Positions 16,135 through 24,314 of a DNA stretch of 64,000 nucleotides are shown piece after piece. How positions within the stretch are numbered: the first letter of the stretch is position 1; every line of letters starts with the position of its first letter. This DNA comes from a virus: positions 1-64,000 of IMG/VR virus record IMGVR_UViG_3300042934_001067. One strand, 5' to 3'. The translations under genes and the position numbers were made by a program. The notes under the pieces are model-generated. The model had not been told where the DNA came from and ran no database searches. It saw nothing but the letters and a program-made list of their open reading frames with translations.

Positions 16135-16856
16135 CTGAACTCCTCACCGTGCAAGCGTACGTAGTTTCTCCACCCCTTGTCCGCCACGTAGACCCTCCCG
16201 GCCAGCAGGCCGTGCTTCTGCGCCGCCAGGGTCATGGACGTGTTCAGGAAGCTGCGCGGCTTCAGGCCGGGGTGCCGCCACCAGACACCGACGTTCCCCG
16301 GGTGGATGGCGCCAGGGCGCTTCCCAGGCCGCGTCCACGGCTGCTTCGCCTCACGCCACCCGATCCGGCCCGGAGCGCCCGGGTAGTGTGCCGGAGTGTC
16401 CGAGACGACGAGCTTCAGCCCGGTCTTCGGATCCCGTCGGTAGACCTTCTTCCGCTGCCCGATCTTCGCCGCGCGCCGGAAGATCAGCACCTGCACCTTG
16501 CCGGACTCCGTGACCCGGGTCTTCGCCTTCGGGTTGTCCCGCCGCTCCTGGCCCGTGGGGTCGTCGATCCACATCGGGATGGTCTTGCCAGCCAGGTTCT
16601 TCATGGTGAAGGCCTTCGTGCCGTGGTCCTGGTACCAGACCACCTGCGTCGCCCACGAGATCCCGAAGTAGCCCTTGCCGTAGAGCGGCTGCATTCCGCG
16701 CGCCGCCGCGCCGCTCATCTTCGGCATCCGTCGCCGGGCCTGCCGTACAGCCTCCCGGGCGGCGGCCTGGGCCCGCTTCGGGGACAGACCCTTCTCGATC
16801 ATGATCATCCGGTCGGGGGTGGCGACCAGGTGGACCTCGGGGACCTCGGCCTGCAC
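16131..16856 (-). CDS. Minor head-tail/neck protein, unknown
   Basis: 241 residues, very basic. Segments SPKRAQAAAREAVRQARRRM, then GYFGISWATQVVWYQDHGTK and MWIDDPTGQERRDNPKAKTR and a C-terminal HPGLKPRSFLNTSMTLAAQK recall gp10/neck-type completion proteins (HK97 gp10 group). It shares an ATGA overlap with the Arr-like gene. A promoter-like element precedes it. No catalytic motif. Confidence 0.65.
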   Translation of the reverse strand: MQAEVPEVHLVATPDRMIMIEKGLSPKRAQAAAREAVRQARRRMPKMSGAAARGMQPLYGKGYFGISWATQVVWYQDHGTKAFTMKNLAGKTIPMWIDDPTGQERRDNPKAKTRVTESGKVQVLIFRRAAKIGQRKKVYRRDPKTGLKLVVSDTPAHYPGAPGRIGWREAKQPWTRPGKRPGAIHPGNVGVWWRHPGLKPRSFLNTSMTLAAQKHGLLAGRVYVADKGWRNYVRLHGEEFR

Positions 16857-16871
16857 GCGCGCCTCCTCTGC

Positions 16872-16908
16872 TCACCCCTTGGAGGGCGACGGAGGAGGCG
16901 CGGACAGC
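16872..16908 (-). promoter_or_regulatory. Late promoter-like element
   Basis: Minus strand CTGTCC, 21 bases, AAGGGGTGA; 15 bases before the 241-residue neck gene. Confidence 0.5.
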
Positions 16909-16909
16909 G

Positions 16910-17635
16910 CTACGGCGCCACCCGACCGTTCATGTTGAAGGCGCCCCACGTGAGCGGCATCTGCTCCGCCCACAACTCCTCCATCTTCTCGCCGACCATC
17001 TCAATTTCCCGCTGCGGGAAGGAGGGCACCTTCGCCAGCTCGTGCTGAGTGCGCAGACCCAGGAAGTGCATCAGCGAGCGGGCGTTGCAGGTGGCGTACA
17101 TCGACGAGTAGATGTTCAGCGGCAGAGCCGCCCGCGCGACCTCCCGAGCCACCCCGGCGTCCAGGAGCGTCTTGTACATCCAGTAGCACTCGTTGGAGTT
17201 CTCCATGAGCAGGTCGCGGACTTCGGTCGCCTGCTCCTTCGTTCCCTCGACGAAGGTGTAGGCGCCAGGCTTGCCCTGCTGGACCAGCTTGCGGTCCGGG
17301 CCGGGGATGTAGAACACGGGGTCCAGCTCCTTGTACCGGCCGGACTCCTCGTTGTAGGACCAGCCGACGCGGTGCCGCATGAACTCGCGGAAGACGAAGA
17401 TCGGAGCGCTGATGAAGAAGGTCATCGAGGTGTGCTCGAAGGGGCTGCCATGACGGTCCCTCATCAGGTAGCCGATGAGGCCCGCATCCTTCGCGGTGGC
17501 CTCATTGAAGCGGGTCTCGCCGCCCAAGGTGGAAACCCGGGCGGCGAAGGTGACGTCGGTGTCCTCGGCGGCGTGCTTGACCAGCTCGACGGTGACGTCC
17601 GAGCGGTAGGTGGGCTGTACGAGTTCCTCGGGCAT
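16910..17635 (-). CDS. thyX: Flavin-dependent thymidylate synthase ThyX
   Basis: 241 residues. The ThyX signature RHRVGWSYNEESGRY (RHR-x3-S-x-NE-x-S-x-RY type) is intact, preceded by HGSPFEHTSMTFFISAPIFV and followed by AREVARAALPLNIYSSMYAT and NARSLMHFLGLR. It makes dTMP from dUMP with FAD, NADPH and methylene-tetrahydrofolate. The enzyme is full length with all conserved blocks. It lies inside a head-neck gene run, unlike most nucleotide genes, and pairs with the dCTP deaminase at 48427 to feed dTTP synthesis during replication. Confidence 0.95.
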   Translation of the reverse strand: MPEELVQPTYRSDVTVELVKHAAEDTDVTFAARVSTLGGETRFNEATAKDAGLIGYLMRDRHGSPFEHTSMTFFISAPIFVFREFMRHRVGWSYNEESGRYKELDPVFYIPGPDRKLVQQGKPGAYTFVEGTKEQATEVRDLLMENSNECYWMYKTLLDAGVAREVARAALPLNIYSSMYATCNARSLMHFLGLRTQHELAKVPSFPQREIEMVGEKMEELWAEQMPLTWGAFNMNGRVAP

Positions 17636-17670
17636 GGCGGTACCCCTTGGTGGTGGTCTTGGCGGGCAGC

Positions 17671-18336
17671 TCAGTCTTGCTCGTACAGCGGGATCAGCGG
17701 AGCGCGAATTACTTCAATGTCGTCGAACGACGGCGGCGTGTGCCCGGCCCGGGACAGGATCTCGATCAGCGGATCCGTGGCCGGGGGGATCAGGTACGCC
17801 ACCGAGTCTTCGTCCTCGACGGCCGCGCGCGCCAGGTTGTACGCCGTACCGGTCTCGCGCTGGTACGGCGTGCCGAAGCCGGTGCGCAGCGTGGTGCGCT
17901 GCGGCACGCGCAACTGCAGGCGCTCGCCGGTGGCGCGCATGGCGTAGTCGCCGCTGTGCACCCGGAAGTCGCTGGTGGTTTCCAGGTGGACTTCCTGTGG
18001 AGTGACGACGCCGCGCGCGGTGAAGCTCTGGCTGTCGTCGGCGTCGGTGAAGATGGCCGGGCGCACGATCAGGGCCCGGTAGCCGCCCTCGAAGCGGGTG
18101 CCGAAGCAGGAGGGGCACTTGTTCCGTGATGCCTGCCCGTAAGCCTTCGAGATGCGGTCGCTGGCGCACACCGTGCACAGGCCGACCAGCTGGTTCTCGT
18201 AGTCCTTCGCCGTCCAGAGCAGGCAGAACATGACGTTCTCGCCGAGCATGTGCAGCGCCTGGCTGTGCCTGAGCCGCTCCTGGTCGACGGCCCACGCCTG
18301 CTTCGAGCGGACGTACTCGCCCCGGACGGTGCTCAC
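17671..18336 (-). CDS. Head-tail connector-type protein with zinc ribbon
   Basis: 221 residues. Two CxxC pairs (LCTVCASD, then KCPSCFGTRFEGG) define a zinc ribbon at about residues 53-80; the rest is beta-rich (PAIFTDADDSQSFTARGVVT). Zinc-ribbon neck or connector proteins of this size occur after the capsid gene in several actinophages, but I cannot name a family. Its ATG overlaps the stop of the fibre gene upstream. Confidence 0.65.
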   Translation of the reverse strand: MSTVRGEYVRSKQAWAVDQERLRHSQALHMLGENVMFCLLWTAKDYENQLVGLCTVCASDRISKAYGQASRNKCPSCFGTRFEGGYRALIVRPAIFTDADDSQSFTARGVVTPQEVHLETTSDFRVHSGDYAMRATGERLQLRVPQRTTLRTGFGTPYQRETGTAYNLARAAVEDEDSVAYLIPPATDPLIEILSRAGHTPPSFDDIEVIRAPLIPLYEQD

Positions 18337-18893
18337 GGCGTCAGGTACCCGGCGGTGCGCAGGGAGGCCAGCAGCGTGTTGACGCCGGTCACGATCGCCG
18401 CTGCGTCGGCGTCGGCGGCGAGATCCGCGACGGCAGCCGCCTTCGGCAGCCGGTCGGCTGCGAAGGTGCCCGAGCCGACCTGCGAGGCTGGGAGGGAGGG
18501 GATCCGCGCGACGGCGAGCGTTCCTGAGCCGATCTGCGAGGCGGGCAGCGAGGGGATCCGTGCCGCCGCGAAGGTGCCCGAGGTGACGTCACCGGCCGCG
18601 TGCGTGTGCGTCGCCGCAGCGGCCCCCACGGCGGCGGCCGTGTGCGTGTGTCCCTCCGGCGCTGCATCGACATCCTCGGCGTCCAGGATGACGACGCCCG
18701 TCTGGGCGTTGACCGACTCCACTCCACCGCCGCCAGTCGGCGTCACCGAGGAGAAGAAGGCCACCAGGTTCGCCGACGGGATGACGGCGAACTGCTCGTC
18801 GGAGAGCGTGACTTCGTCACCGCCGTCGTAGATACCCCCGTTGGGCAGGGCGATCTGGGAGAGGCCCACCTTGAGGACCACTTTGTACGGCAT
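18333..18893 (-). CDS. Head-fibre/tail-fibre-like protein
   Basis: 186 residues. A beta-rich N-terminus, then the linker VESVNAQTGVVILDAEDVDA with GHTHTAAAVGAA, and three near-repeats of the type SGTFAAARIPSLPASQIGSG, ending in a short C-terminal helical cap. NAQTG-V-LD-DV and GHTH linkers are common in phage fibre proteins joining an attachment domain to a trimeric shaft. It lies among head and neck genes, so it could be a head fibre. Translationally coupled to the zinc-ribbon gene. Confidence 0.7.
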   Translation of the reverse strand: MPYKVVLKVGLSQIALPNGGIYDGGDEVTLSDEQFAVIPSANLVAFFSSVTPTGGGGVESVNAQTGVVILDAEDVDAAPEGHTHTAAAVGAAAATHTHAAGDVTSGTFAAARIPSLPASQIGSGTLAVARIPSLPASQVGSGTFAADRLPKAAAVADLAADADAAAIVTGVNTLLASLRTAGYLTP

Positions 18894-18903
18894 AAGTTAC
18901 CTC

Positions 18904-19779
18904 TTAGTAGAATCGGGTCAACCAGCGCGGCCGGGCCGCCTCGGACAGCGGCAGCCGCGTCGGGCCCCAGCGGCCGTACGCGCCGCCGGACACCAGCACC
19001 CGCGCGGTCCCGAGACCCATGTGCGAGATCTTGAAGACGTCGAGCTGCTGCTTCAGCACCGGCTCCTCGACCGCCAGAACCTCCTCCCACCGGTCCTTGT
19101 AGTCCCGGCGGTCCAGCCGCGAGACCCCCGAGCCGGACTGCACCTCCGGCTGCTCGACGTACGAGCGGACCAGGTGCCGCAGGCACTCCACGTACAGCGC
19201 CGACTCCAGCAGCGACCCCCACTTGGCCACCGGGAACGAGGCCCCGCCGTCACCGTCGATCGTGTAGGTCTGGTACGGCTGCGCCATCGTGTTCAGACGG
19301 CCCACAGCGATCCTGAGCAGCTGCGCGAGCCGGTTCCGGCCGAAGTTCGACTGGATGTAGGTCTGTAGGTGAGGGCCCTCGGTGGCGTAGTCGAACAGGT
19401 CGCTGAAGCGGTTCCAGGTGGTCTCGATGATCCCCTTCATCGGATCCGCCAGGACGTCGTACTCCGGCGCGGTCTTGCCGACCTCCAGCCAGACCCGCCA
19501 CTCCTCGTCCGACCCGCCCACCGCGTACGTCCACACCAGCACGTACGGGCCCGGAGTGGCCGTCTCCTTCGACGTCAGCCGCACCGAGTACTTCCCGGCC
19601 CCCGGATGGTCCGCAGCCCGCGAGAACACCTCTGTGGCCGCGTCGTCGTCATGCAGCAGCGCCACCATGACCGGCCCGTCCGCGTCCCCCGGCAGCCCCT
19701 GCCGCATGACCTGCAGCCCGAACTCCGCAGCCCCGTACCGTGAGACGTACGCCCGGTCCGTGTACTCGTCGGCCGCCAT
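18904..19779 (-). CDS. Virion protein, unknown (neck region)
   Basis: 291 residues from ATG 19779; the start overlaps the stop of the upstream gene by one base (TGATG). The first ~110 residues are beta-rich (GPVMVALLHDDDAATEVFSR, PYVLVWTYAVGGSDEEWRVW), the rest is helical (FGRNRLAQLLRIAVGRLNTM, SALYVECLRHLVRSYV). No signal peptide, membrane segment or enzyme motif. Probably a neck or adaptor component. Confidence 0.65.
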   Translation of the reverse strand: MAADEYTDRAYVSRYGAAEFGLQVMRQGLPGDADGPVMVALLHDDDAATEVFSRAADHPGAGKYSVRLTSKETATPGPYVLVWTYAVGGSDEEWRVWLEVGKTAPEYDVLADPMKGIIETTWNRFSDLFDYATEGPHLQTYIQSNFGRNRLAQLLRIAVGRLNTMAQPYQTYTIDGDGGASFPVAKWGSLLESALYVECLRHLVRSYVEQPEVQSGSGVSRLDRRDYKDRWEEVLAVEEPVLKQQLDVFKISHMGLGTARVLVSGGAYGRWGPTRLPLSEAARPRWLTRFY

Positions 19780-20438
19780 CAGGTGTCCGTCGAGTTCACG
19801 AGCTGCGCCGTACCACGCGCCGTCACCAGGCGGGCCGAGCCCGTCTTCGTCGTCGACCCCAGCTGGGTCCACATGTGGATGCCGAAGTTGTGACTGCCCG
19901 CGCTGACCGAGCGCATGCCCATCACCGGCACCATGTACGTCCGCTGCCAGCCGGATCCGGACGTGTGCACCTGCTCCACGCGGATGTAGGAGCCGCCGTC
20001 GCCCAGCAGCGCGTCCGCGCCGTCGATCTGCGTCCGGAAGTAGATGTTCATCGTGTACAGCGACTGGACCGCGACCTCGACCGCCAGGTTCACCAGCAGC
20101 GACCCCGGCCGGTTCAGGCTGAACGTGCCCAGCTTGTAGTAGACGTGGGAGTCCAGGCCCAGCGTGATGTTCGGCCGCGCGTACCCGGAGAACACCGGCG
20201 GCGCCGTCAGCACCTCACGCCACTGCGTCCCCCGCCACTCCAGCTCCCGCCGCGTGTCCGTCTCGTAGATCCGCATCCCGGACTGCGCCGGGCCCCACGC
20301 GGGCCGCGACTGCGACGTGCAGATGAAGGCCCCCGGGTAGGCGTCCAGGCGCGCGCTGTTGTCGTTGAAGTCGCCACGCAGGAAGGGGTCGGACTGGTCG
20401 AACGTCTTCAGCCCCAGCCGTGGTGTCGTACCGCTCAT
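19779..20438 (-). CDS. Minor structural protein (receptor/appendage type), unknown
   Basis: 219 residues. N-terminus PRLGLKTFDQSDPFLRGDFN and NSARLDAY resemble phage fibre anchor segments ('F...D...W...N-N-LD'), the remainder alternates beta strands (RPGSLLVNLAVEVAVQSLYT, SGWQRTYMVPVMG) like a jelly-roll domain. It may be a virion surface appendage. Own promoter-like element and an upstream terminator mark it as the first gene of a transcription unit. Confidence 0.65.
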   Translation of the reverse strand: MSGTTPRLGLKTFDQSDPFLRGDFNDNSARLDAYPGAFICTSQSRPAWGPAQSGMRIYETDTRRELEWRGTQWREVLTAPPVFSGYARPNITLGLDSHVYYKLGTFSLNRPGSLLVNLAVEVAVQSLYTMNIYFRTQIDGADALLGDGGSYIRVEQVHTSGSGWQRTYMVPVMGMRSVSAGSHNFGIHMWTQLGSTTKTGSARLVTARGTAQLVNSTDT

Positions 20439-20462
20439 CGGATGCCCTCTCCTCGGTCGCCT

Positions 20463-20498
20463 TCGCCCCTTGGCGGCCGATGACCGGGCACGAACAGC
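20463..20498 (-). promoter_or_regulatory. Late promoter-like element
   Basis: Minus strand CTGTTC, 20 bases, AAGGGGCGA; directly downstream of a terminator and 24 bases before the 219-residue gene. Confidence 0.5.
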
Positions 20499-20500
20499 AA

Positions 20501-20534
20501 GCAGCCCCGTCCCACAGTCGCGGGACGGGGCTGC
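20501..20534 (-). terminator. Terminator after the FN3 protein gene
   Basis: 13-bp perfect stem GCAGCCCCGTCCC/GGGACGGGGCTGC. Confidence 0.7.
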
Positions 20535-20548
20535 TGGACCAGCTGAAC

Positions 20549-21559
20549 TCAGACCACGGTGTACGCGTCAGACGCGGACGAAGTGGCGTTCTGCAGCTGG
20601 CCGATCGCGGTGACCGTGAACGTGACCTCGTCGTCCACCGTCAGACCGGCCACGTTGGCCGTCAGCACCGCCGGGCCGACGTGCACGGTCTGGCCTGAGG
20701 ATGCCTTCACGTCGTAGCCGCCCGACGGCTGGCCGCTGGAGGGAGCCGTCCACGTCACCGTGGCCGTCCCCGCCGTCCCCTGCGCGGTCACGGTCGGCTT
20801 GCCCGGCGCCGACGGCGCACCGTACGAGCCCGGCACGATCGTCCCGTCCTGCCGGTAGATCGGGTTCACCGCGTTGTCCGGGGCCAGCGACGTCGGACGG
20901 ATCAGGTCCTCGTTCGACGGTGCCACCGAAGCCGCCGACCAGGCCGAGTACGGGCCCGTGCCGTTGCGGTTGCCCGCACGCACACGGAACTTCTGCGCCC
21001 GGCCGCCGGTGACGTTCTCGAACCGCAGCGTCGTCTTGTCAGCACCCGCGTAGAAGTGCCCGCCGGAGTCCGACTCCACGACGTACTGCAGCACCGGCGC
21101 GTCGGCGGCCGGGTCGGCCACGGCTGCCCACGACACCTGCACGTAGCGGTCGCCGGAGACAGCCGACGGCGCGTTCGGCGCCACCGGGACGGCCGTCGAA
21201 CCCACCGGCACCGCGCCGAGGTTCGACGTGTCCAGCGTGCCGTCCATCCACAGGTCTGGGTTGATCAGCTCTTCCAGGCCGTTGCCGACCGGAGAGTCCG
21301 TCAGCGTCGTGTCTTTGTTGCTCGCCGGAGGCGGCCCCGACGGCGGCTTGTACGCGGGGTACACGTCGTTGACGGTGCCCGCCAGCGTGTCCCTCGTCCC
21401 CAGGATCGGCGTCGGTGTCGGCTCCCACCCCTGAGCGTCCACCAGGCCCGCACCGCTGGTGTCGGGCTGCGTGACCGCCACGGGTCCCGAACCCGGCTCA
21501 CCCTTGGTGCCGACCGCCGCGTCGGTCTCGTACGTGCCGGTCACATCCGTAGCGGCCAT
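20549..21559 (-). CDS. Virion protein with two fibronectin type III domains
   Basis: 336 residues. Two FN3-like domains: about 125-215 (PNAPSAVSGDRYVQVSWAAV, FRVRAGNRNGTGPYSAW) and about 245-335 (APGKPTVTAQGTAGTATVTW, LTVDDEVTFTVTAIG). FN3 and Ig-like domains on capsids and tails bind surface carbohydrate weakly and help adsorption. The N-terminus contains DGTLDTSNLG, similar to TGTLDTSGVGG in the 93-residue protein upstream, so both may bind the same partner. Confidence 0.8.
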   Translation of the reverse strand: MAATDVTGTYETDAAVGTKGEPGSGPVAVTQPDTSGAGLVDAQGWEPTPTPILGTRDTLAGTVNDVYPAYKPPSGPPPASNKDTTLTDSPVGNGLEELINPDLWMDGTLDTSNLGAVPVGSTAVPVAPNAPSAVSGDRYVQVSWAAVADPAADAPVLQYVVESDSGGHFYAGADKTTLRFENVTGGRAQKFRVRAGNRNGTGPYSAWSAASVAPSNEDLIRPTSLAPDNAVNPIYRQDGTIVPGSYGAPSAPGKPTVTAQGTAGTATVTWTAPSSGQPSGGYDVKASSGQTVHVGPAVLTANVAGLTVDDEVTFTVTAIGQLQNATSSASDAYTVV

Positions 21560-21573
21560 CGCAGCCCGTCTCC

Positions 21574-21855
21574 CTACTTCTCGGCAGGCGCGGACGCCTG
21601 CGTCTTCTTCGCCACGCGCTTACGCGGGGCTGCCTTCTCCTCGGCCGCCTGTTCGGCCACCGAGGGAACGGTTTCGGCCACCTTCTCCGGCTCCGGCTCG
21701 GGCTCGGGCTCCGGCTCGGGCTCGGGCTCGACGGCCTCCGTCACCGGCGCCCCGAAGGCCACCGCCACGTTGTGGAGGCTCTCGTACGGACTCCCGCCGA
21801 CACCCGAGGTGTCGAGAGTCCCGGTGAGCAGCAGACGCCGCTCGTGCTCGCTCAT
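21574..21855 (-). CDS. Small structural-region protein with Glu-Pro repeat
   Basis: 93 residues from ATG 21855. N-terminus LLLTGTLDTSGVGGSPYES, then a run of EP repeats (about eight) and a Lys/Ala-rich tail. A flexible EP spacer suggests a periplasm-spanning or linker-type role, or a virion accessory. No enzyme motif. Located between the FN3 protein and the 127-residue gene. Confidence 0.65.
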   Translation of the reverse strand: MSEHERRLLLTGTLDTSGVGGSPYESLHNVAVAFGAPVTEAVEPEPEPEPEPEPEPEKVAETVPSVAEQAAEEKAAPRKRVAKKTQASAPAEK

Positions 21856-21868
21856 GGACACGGAAGAA

Positions 21869-22252
21869 TCAGCCCTTCTGCAGCGGGTCGATGACCACGC
21901 GCACGTCGCGGTCCACCTTGTTGTAGGAGTTCGACTCCTCGTCGTACACGTAGTCCACACGCACCGCCGTCAGCGGCTTGTTGCCCACCGGCTCGCGCGG
22001 CTGTACAGCACCCAGGACCCGCTGCAGCTCCTCGTCACCCGAGATGTTGTCGTCGACCACCAGCACGCCGCGCTTGACCGCCTTGACCAGCGGAGCCTGG
22101 AACGCGGTGTCCCGAGAGACGATCTTGACGTCCTCGCCGGACGGGTCGCCCTTCGCCTCGAAGCGCAGGTACGACTTCGGACGGTCGGCGTCCGGGGTCA
22201 CGACCACGACACCGTTCGACGGGTTGGAGATCTGGAGCTGCTGGACCGGCAT
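21869..22252 (-). CDS. Capsid-proximal virion protein, unknown
   Basis: 127 residues, first gene after the major capsid protein in transcription order. Beta-rich: LQISNPSNGVVVVTPDAD, GEDVKIVSRDTAFQAPLVKA, AVRVDYVYDEESNSYNKVDR. Ends VIDPLQKG. Two promoter-like elements (22285, 22402) with a hairpin between them lie upstream. Could be a neck or capsid accessory. Confidence 0.7.
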   Translation of the reverse strand: MPVQQLQISNPSNGVVVVTPDADRPKSYLRFEAKGDPSGEDVKIVSRDTAFQAPLVKAVKRGVLVVDDNISGDEELQRVLGAVQPREPVGNKPLTAVRVDYVYDEESNSYNKVDRDVRVVIDPLQKG

Positions 22253-22284
22253 GGTGCCTCCTCAGACAAGGGACGGAGCTTCCG

Positions 22285-22320
22285 TCACCCCTTGAGGAGG
22301 CCAGGTGCACCCCAGACAGC
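22285..22320 (-). promoter_or_regulatory. Late promoter-like element (proximal of a tandem pair)
   Basis: Minus strand CTGTCT, 20 bases, AAGGGGTGA; 32 bases before the 127-residue gene. Confidence 0.5.
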
Positions 22321-22321
22321 A

Positions 22322-22356
22322 CTCGACCCCCGGGAAGGGGGAACCCGGGGGTCGAG
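22322..22356. terminator. Hairpin between tandem promoter-like elements
   Basis: 13-bp perfect stem CTCGACCCCCGGG/CCCGGGGGTCGAG. A transcript from the element at 22402 would end here after about 60 bases. Confidence 0.55.
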
Positions 22357-22401
22357 CTGGCGGCCGGAGAACGGAGCCGCACGAGGGCCCACCACAAACC
22401 C

Positions 22402-22437
22402 TCACCCCCTACAGGCGGGTGGGAGGCAGGGGACAGC
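22402..22437 (-). promoter_or_regulatory. Late promoter-like element (distal of a tandem pair)
   Basis: Minus strand CTGTCC, 20 bases, AGGGGGTGA preceded by CTGT. No gene start follows; a strong hairpin does. Confidence 0.4.
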
Positions 22438-22755
22438 ACCGGTGGCTGAATTTACTCTCCGCACTCAGAAAATCACCGAACCGGCTTCACAGCGGGCTGA
22501 GACTCTGCCAAGGTGAGAATATGTCACCCGCCAAGATGACCCGAGACCGCCAGCGGTGACCCTCACTCCCCTTCGGGGGTGAGGGCTCACGGGGCCCCGG
22601 TCGCCAGCCCACGCGACCGCGCGAGGCCATGAGCACACCGTGGCGGCGGCCGACCCCTGAAGCGTGGGCAACGCGAAGGCCCTCCCCAGACGACATGGGG
22701 AGGGCCTTCGACGATCATGCCAGAAGGGAAGAGCTGGGGATTCCCCAGCCGCGCC
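22438..22755. other. Non-coding spacer after the major capsid gene
   Basis: No supported gene. Contains hairpins at 22560-22585 (CCCTCAC/GTGAGGG) and 22674-22710. A relatively AT-rich patch lies near 22445-22525. Confidence 0.5.
22674..22710 (-). terminator. Terminator after the major capsid gene
   Basis: 14-bp perfect stem CGAAGGCCCTCCCC/GGGGAGGGCCTTCG. Confidence 0.7.
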
Positions 22756-23745
22756 CTACGACTTGTCGATCCGCGCGAGCCCGCGCGGGTTGAGGATGAG
22801 CATCGAGATCATCTCGTCGAAGACCCAGCCCTTCCAGAAGCTCTCGACCCGGTGGTTCTCTTCCACGTCGAGGCTGTACAGGACGGGGAAGACGCCCAGG
22901 AACTGCGGGTCCGGCGTCAGGAACGTCTGCCCCTGCGGGATGACGATGGACCGCTGGATCTGGAACTCGCCGAACGAGGTGATCGTCTCGCCCGCGACGA
23001 CCCTGTCCTTGAACGCCCAACCGGTCTGGTTGATGTCCCACCGGTACATGTCCCGGTAGTCCATCGGGTTGATGAGGATCCGGCTGGACTGCAGCTCGTG
23101 CATGTCGGTCATGGAGACCGCGCTGTAGAGCGAGCCCGGGGTCAGGTAGCCGGAGGCCTCGGTGATGACGTGGTTCGGGGTGACCGTGTGGTCGGCCCGG
23201 CCCGCGTAGTCGGAGATGGCGGCCTGCAGGATGGTGACGAGGCGGCTGTCCTCCTGCTTGAGGATGGCCTGCTTGGTCTCGTCCTGGGCCTGCTCGACGG
23301 CGTTGATCCGCAGGTAGAGCAGGTCTTCCTTGCGGATGGCCGGGCGGGAGGCGATGCGGAAGAACCGCACCTGGATCCGCTTGCCCTCGAAGGGGGTGAT
23401 GCGGACCTCGCCGTCGGTCCCGGACATGATGTACGCCTGCCCGAGGTCGTCCCAGACGTCGTACTCGACCGGCGTACCGGGAGTGCAGGGGTCCTCGACG
23501 AGGACGTTGCGGGTGATGCCCTGGTAGCGCAGCTTGAGCTGGATCGGGCCGATCATGCCGACGCCGAGGCGCTTGATGCCGTTGACCTGGTCGGAGGCGA
23601 CGGCCTGGAGGCGCTGCTGCTTGGCTTCGAAGGTCAGCGGCTGGCCGCCTCGGGCCTCGCGGCGGGCGAGGATCTCGGAGACGTAGTCGTCCGACTTCTT
23701 CGCGGTGACGCCGCCCTTGTGCCCGGTGGTGAGCGTTGCGGTCAT
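22756..23745 (-). CDS. Major capsid protein
   Basis: 329 residues. Helical N-terminus, then beta-rich body with KLRYQGITRNVLVEDPCTPG, PFEGKRIQVRFFRIASRPAI, and a C-terminal segment FGEFQIQRSIVIPQGQTFL and FPVLYSLDVEENHRVESF. This fits the HK97-fold capsid proteins of SPO1-like and actinobacterial myoviruses. Its own strong terminator, and the decoration-like gene 40 bases upstream, fit a highly expressed capsid unit. No N-terminal delta domain is obvious, consistent with the separate scaffold-like gene at 25242. Confidence 0.88.
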   Translation of the reverse strand: MTATLTTGHKGGVTAKKSDDYVSEILARREARGGQPLTFEAKQQRLQAVASDQVNGIKRLGVGMIGPIQLKLRYQGITRNVLVEDPCTPGTPVEYDVWDDLGQAYIMSGTDGEVRITPFEGKRIQVRFFRIASRPAIRKEDLLYLRINAVEQAQDETKQAILKQEDSRLVTILQAAISDYAGRADHTVTPNHVITEASGYLTPGSLYSAVSMTDMHELQSSRILINPMDYRDMYRWDINQTGWAFKDRVVAGETITSFGEFQIQRSIVIPQGQTFLTPDPQFLGVFPVLYSLDVEENHRVESFWKGWVFDEMISMLILNPRGLARIDKS

Positions 23746-23784
23746 GGTGTGTGTCCTTGTTCCTCTCGCTCGGCTCGGGCGCGG

Positions 23785-24297
23785 TTAGCGCAGGCCGCCG
23801 ACGGTGATCTTGGAGGCGCTGTTGACCTTGAGCAGGCGGCCGACAGCCTGGGCGGAGATGGCGGTGGCGACAGAGCCGTTGGTGGCGAGGGCGAGCTTGC
23901 CCCGGCCGGTCCCGGCGGTGATCGCGTAGACGAGCTTCTCGGTGCCGTCGGCGGGGTCGACCCAGGCCTGGGTGTCGTCGAAGGCCGGGGCGAGGACCTC
24001 GAACTCAGCGTCGGCGCCGGGGACCCAGACGGCGGTGGCGTTGACGCCGACGTCCAGGAGCGGGTCGAAGCCGTCTCCGCCGACGTAGTCGGCCGCGAAA
24101 CCGTAGGGGACCTGGTTCGGGCCGATGAGGGTGACCAGCTCGCCGCTGGTGCGGGCGAGGACCATGCCCGGGTAGATCGGGACGCTGCGGTTCCAGGCCG
24201 GGTCGAGGAAGACGGACTTGGGAGTCGCCTGCGTCCACGCGTACAGCGGTCGCAGGGTCCTCTTGATGTGGGCAAGGTTGGCCCTCACGCGGATCAT
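23785..24297 (-). CDS. Capsid decoration-like protein
   Basis: 170 residues, beta-rich, small and just upstream of the major capsid gene. Segments SVPIYPGMVLARTSGELVTL, DVGVNATAVWVPGADAEFEV and LKVNSASKITVGGLR fit a beta-tulip type head-stabilising protein. The SD (AGAGAGGAC) lies in the gap it shares with the divergent endonuclease gene 17 bases away. Its main promoter is probably the element at 25125, reading through the endonuclease gene antisense. Confidence 0.6.
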   Translation of the reverse strand: MIRVRANLAHIKRTLRPLYAWTQATPKSVFLDPAWNRSVPIYPGMVLARTSGELVTLIGPNQVPYGFAADYVGGDGFDPLLDVGVNATAVWVPGADAEFEVLAPAFDDTQAWVDPADGTEKLVYAITAGTGRGKLALATNGSVATAISAQAVGRLLKVNSASKITVGGLR

Positions 24298-24307
24298 GAC
24301 GTACAGT
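24278..24307 (+). promoter_or_regulatory. Promoter of the leaderless endonuclease gene
   Basis: TTGGCC, 18 bases, TACAGT; the -10 box ends seven bases before the ATG at 24315, predicting a leaderless mRNA. It overlaps the 5' end of the decoration gene on the other strand. Confidence 0.5.
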
Positions 24308-24314
24308 CCTCTCT

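Noticed and set aside
17640-17670. Another late element before thyX (CCAAGGGG)
   Set aside because: No CTGTC-like box at 20-21 bases; only the second box is present.
22520-22558. 12-codon plus-strand ORF with an SD-like sequence
   Set aside because: Too short and without further support.
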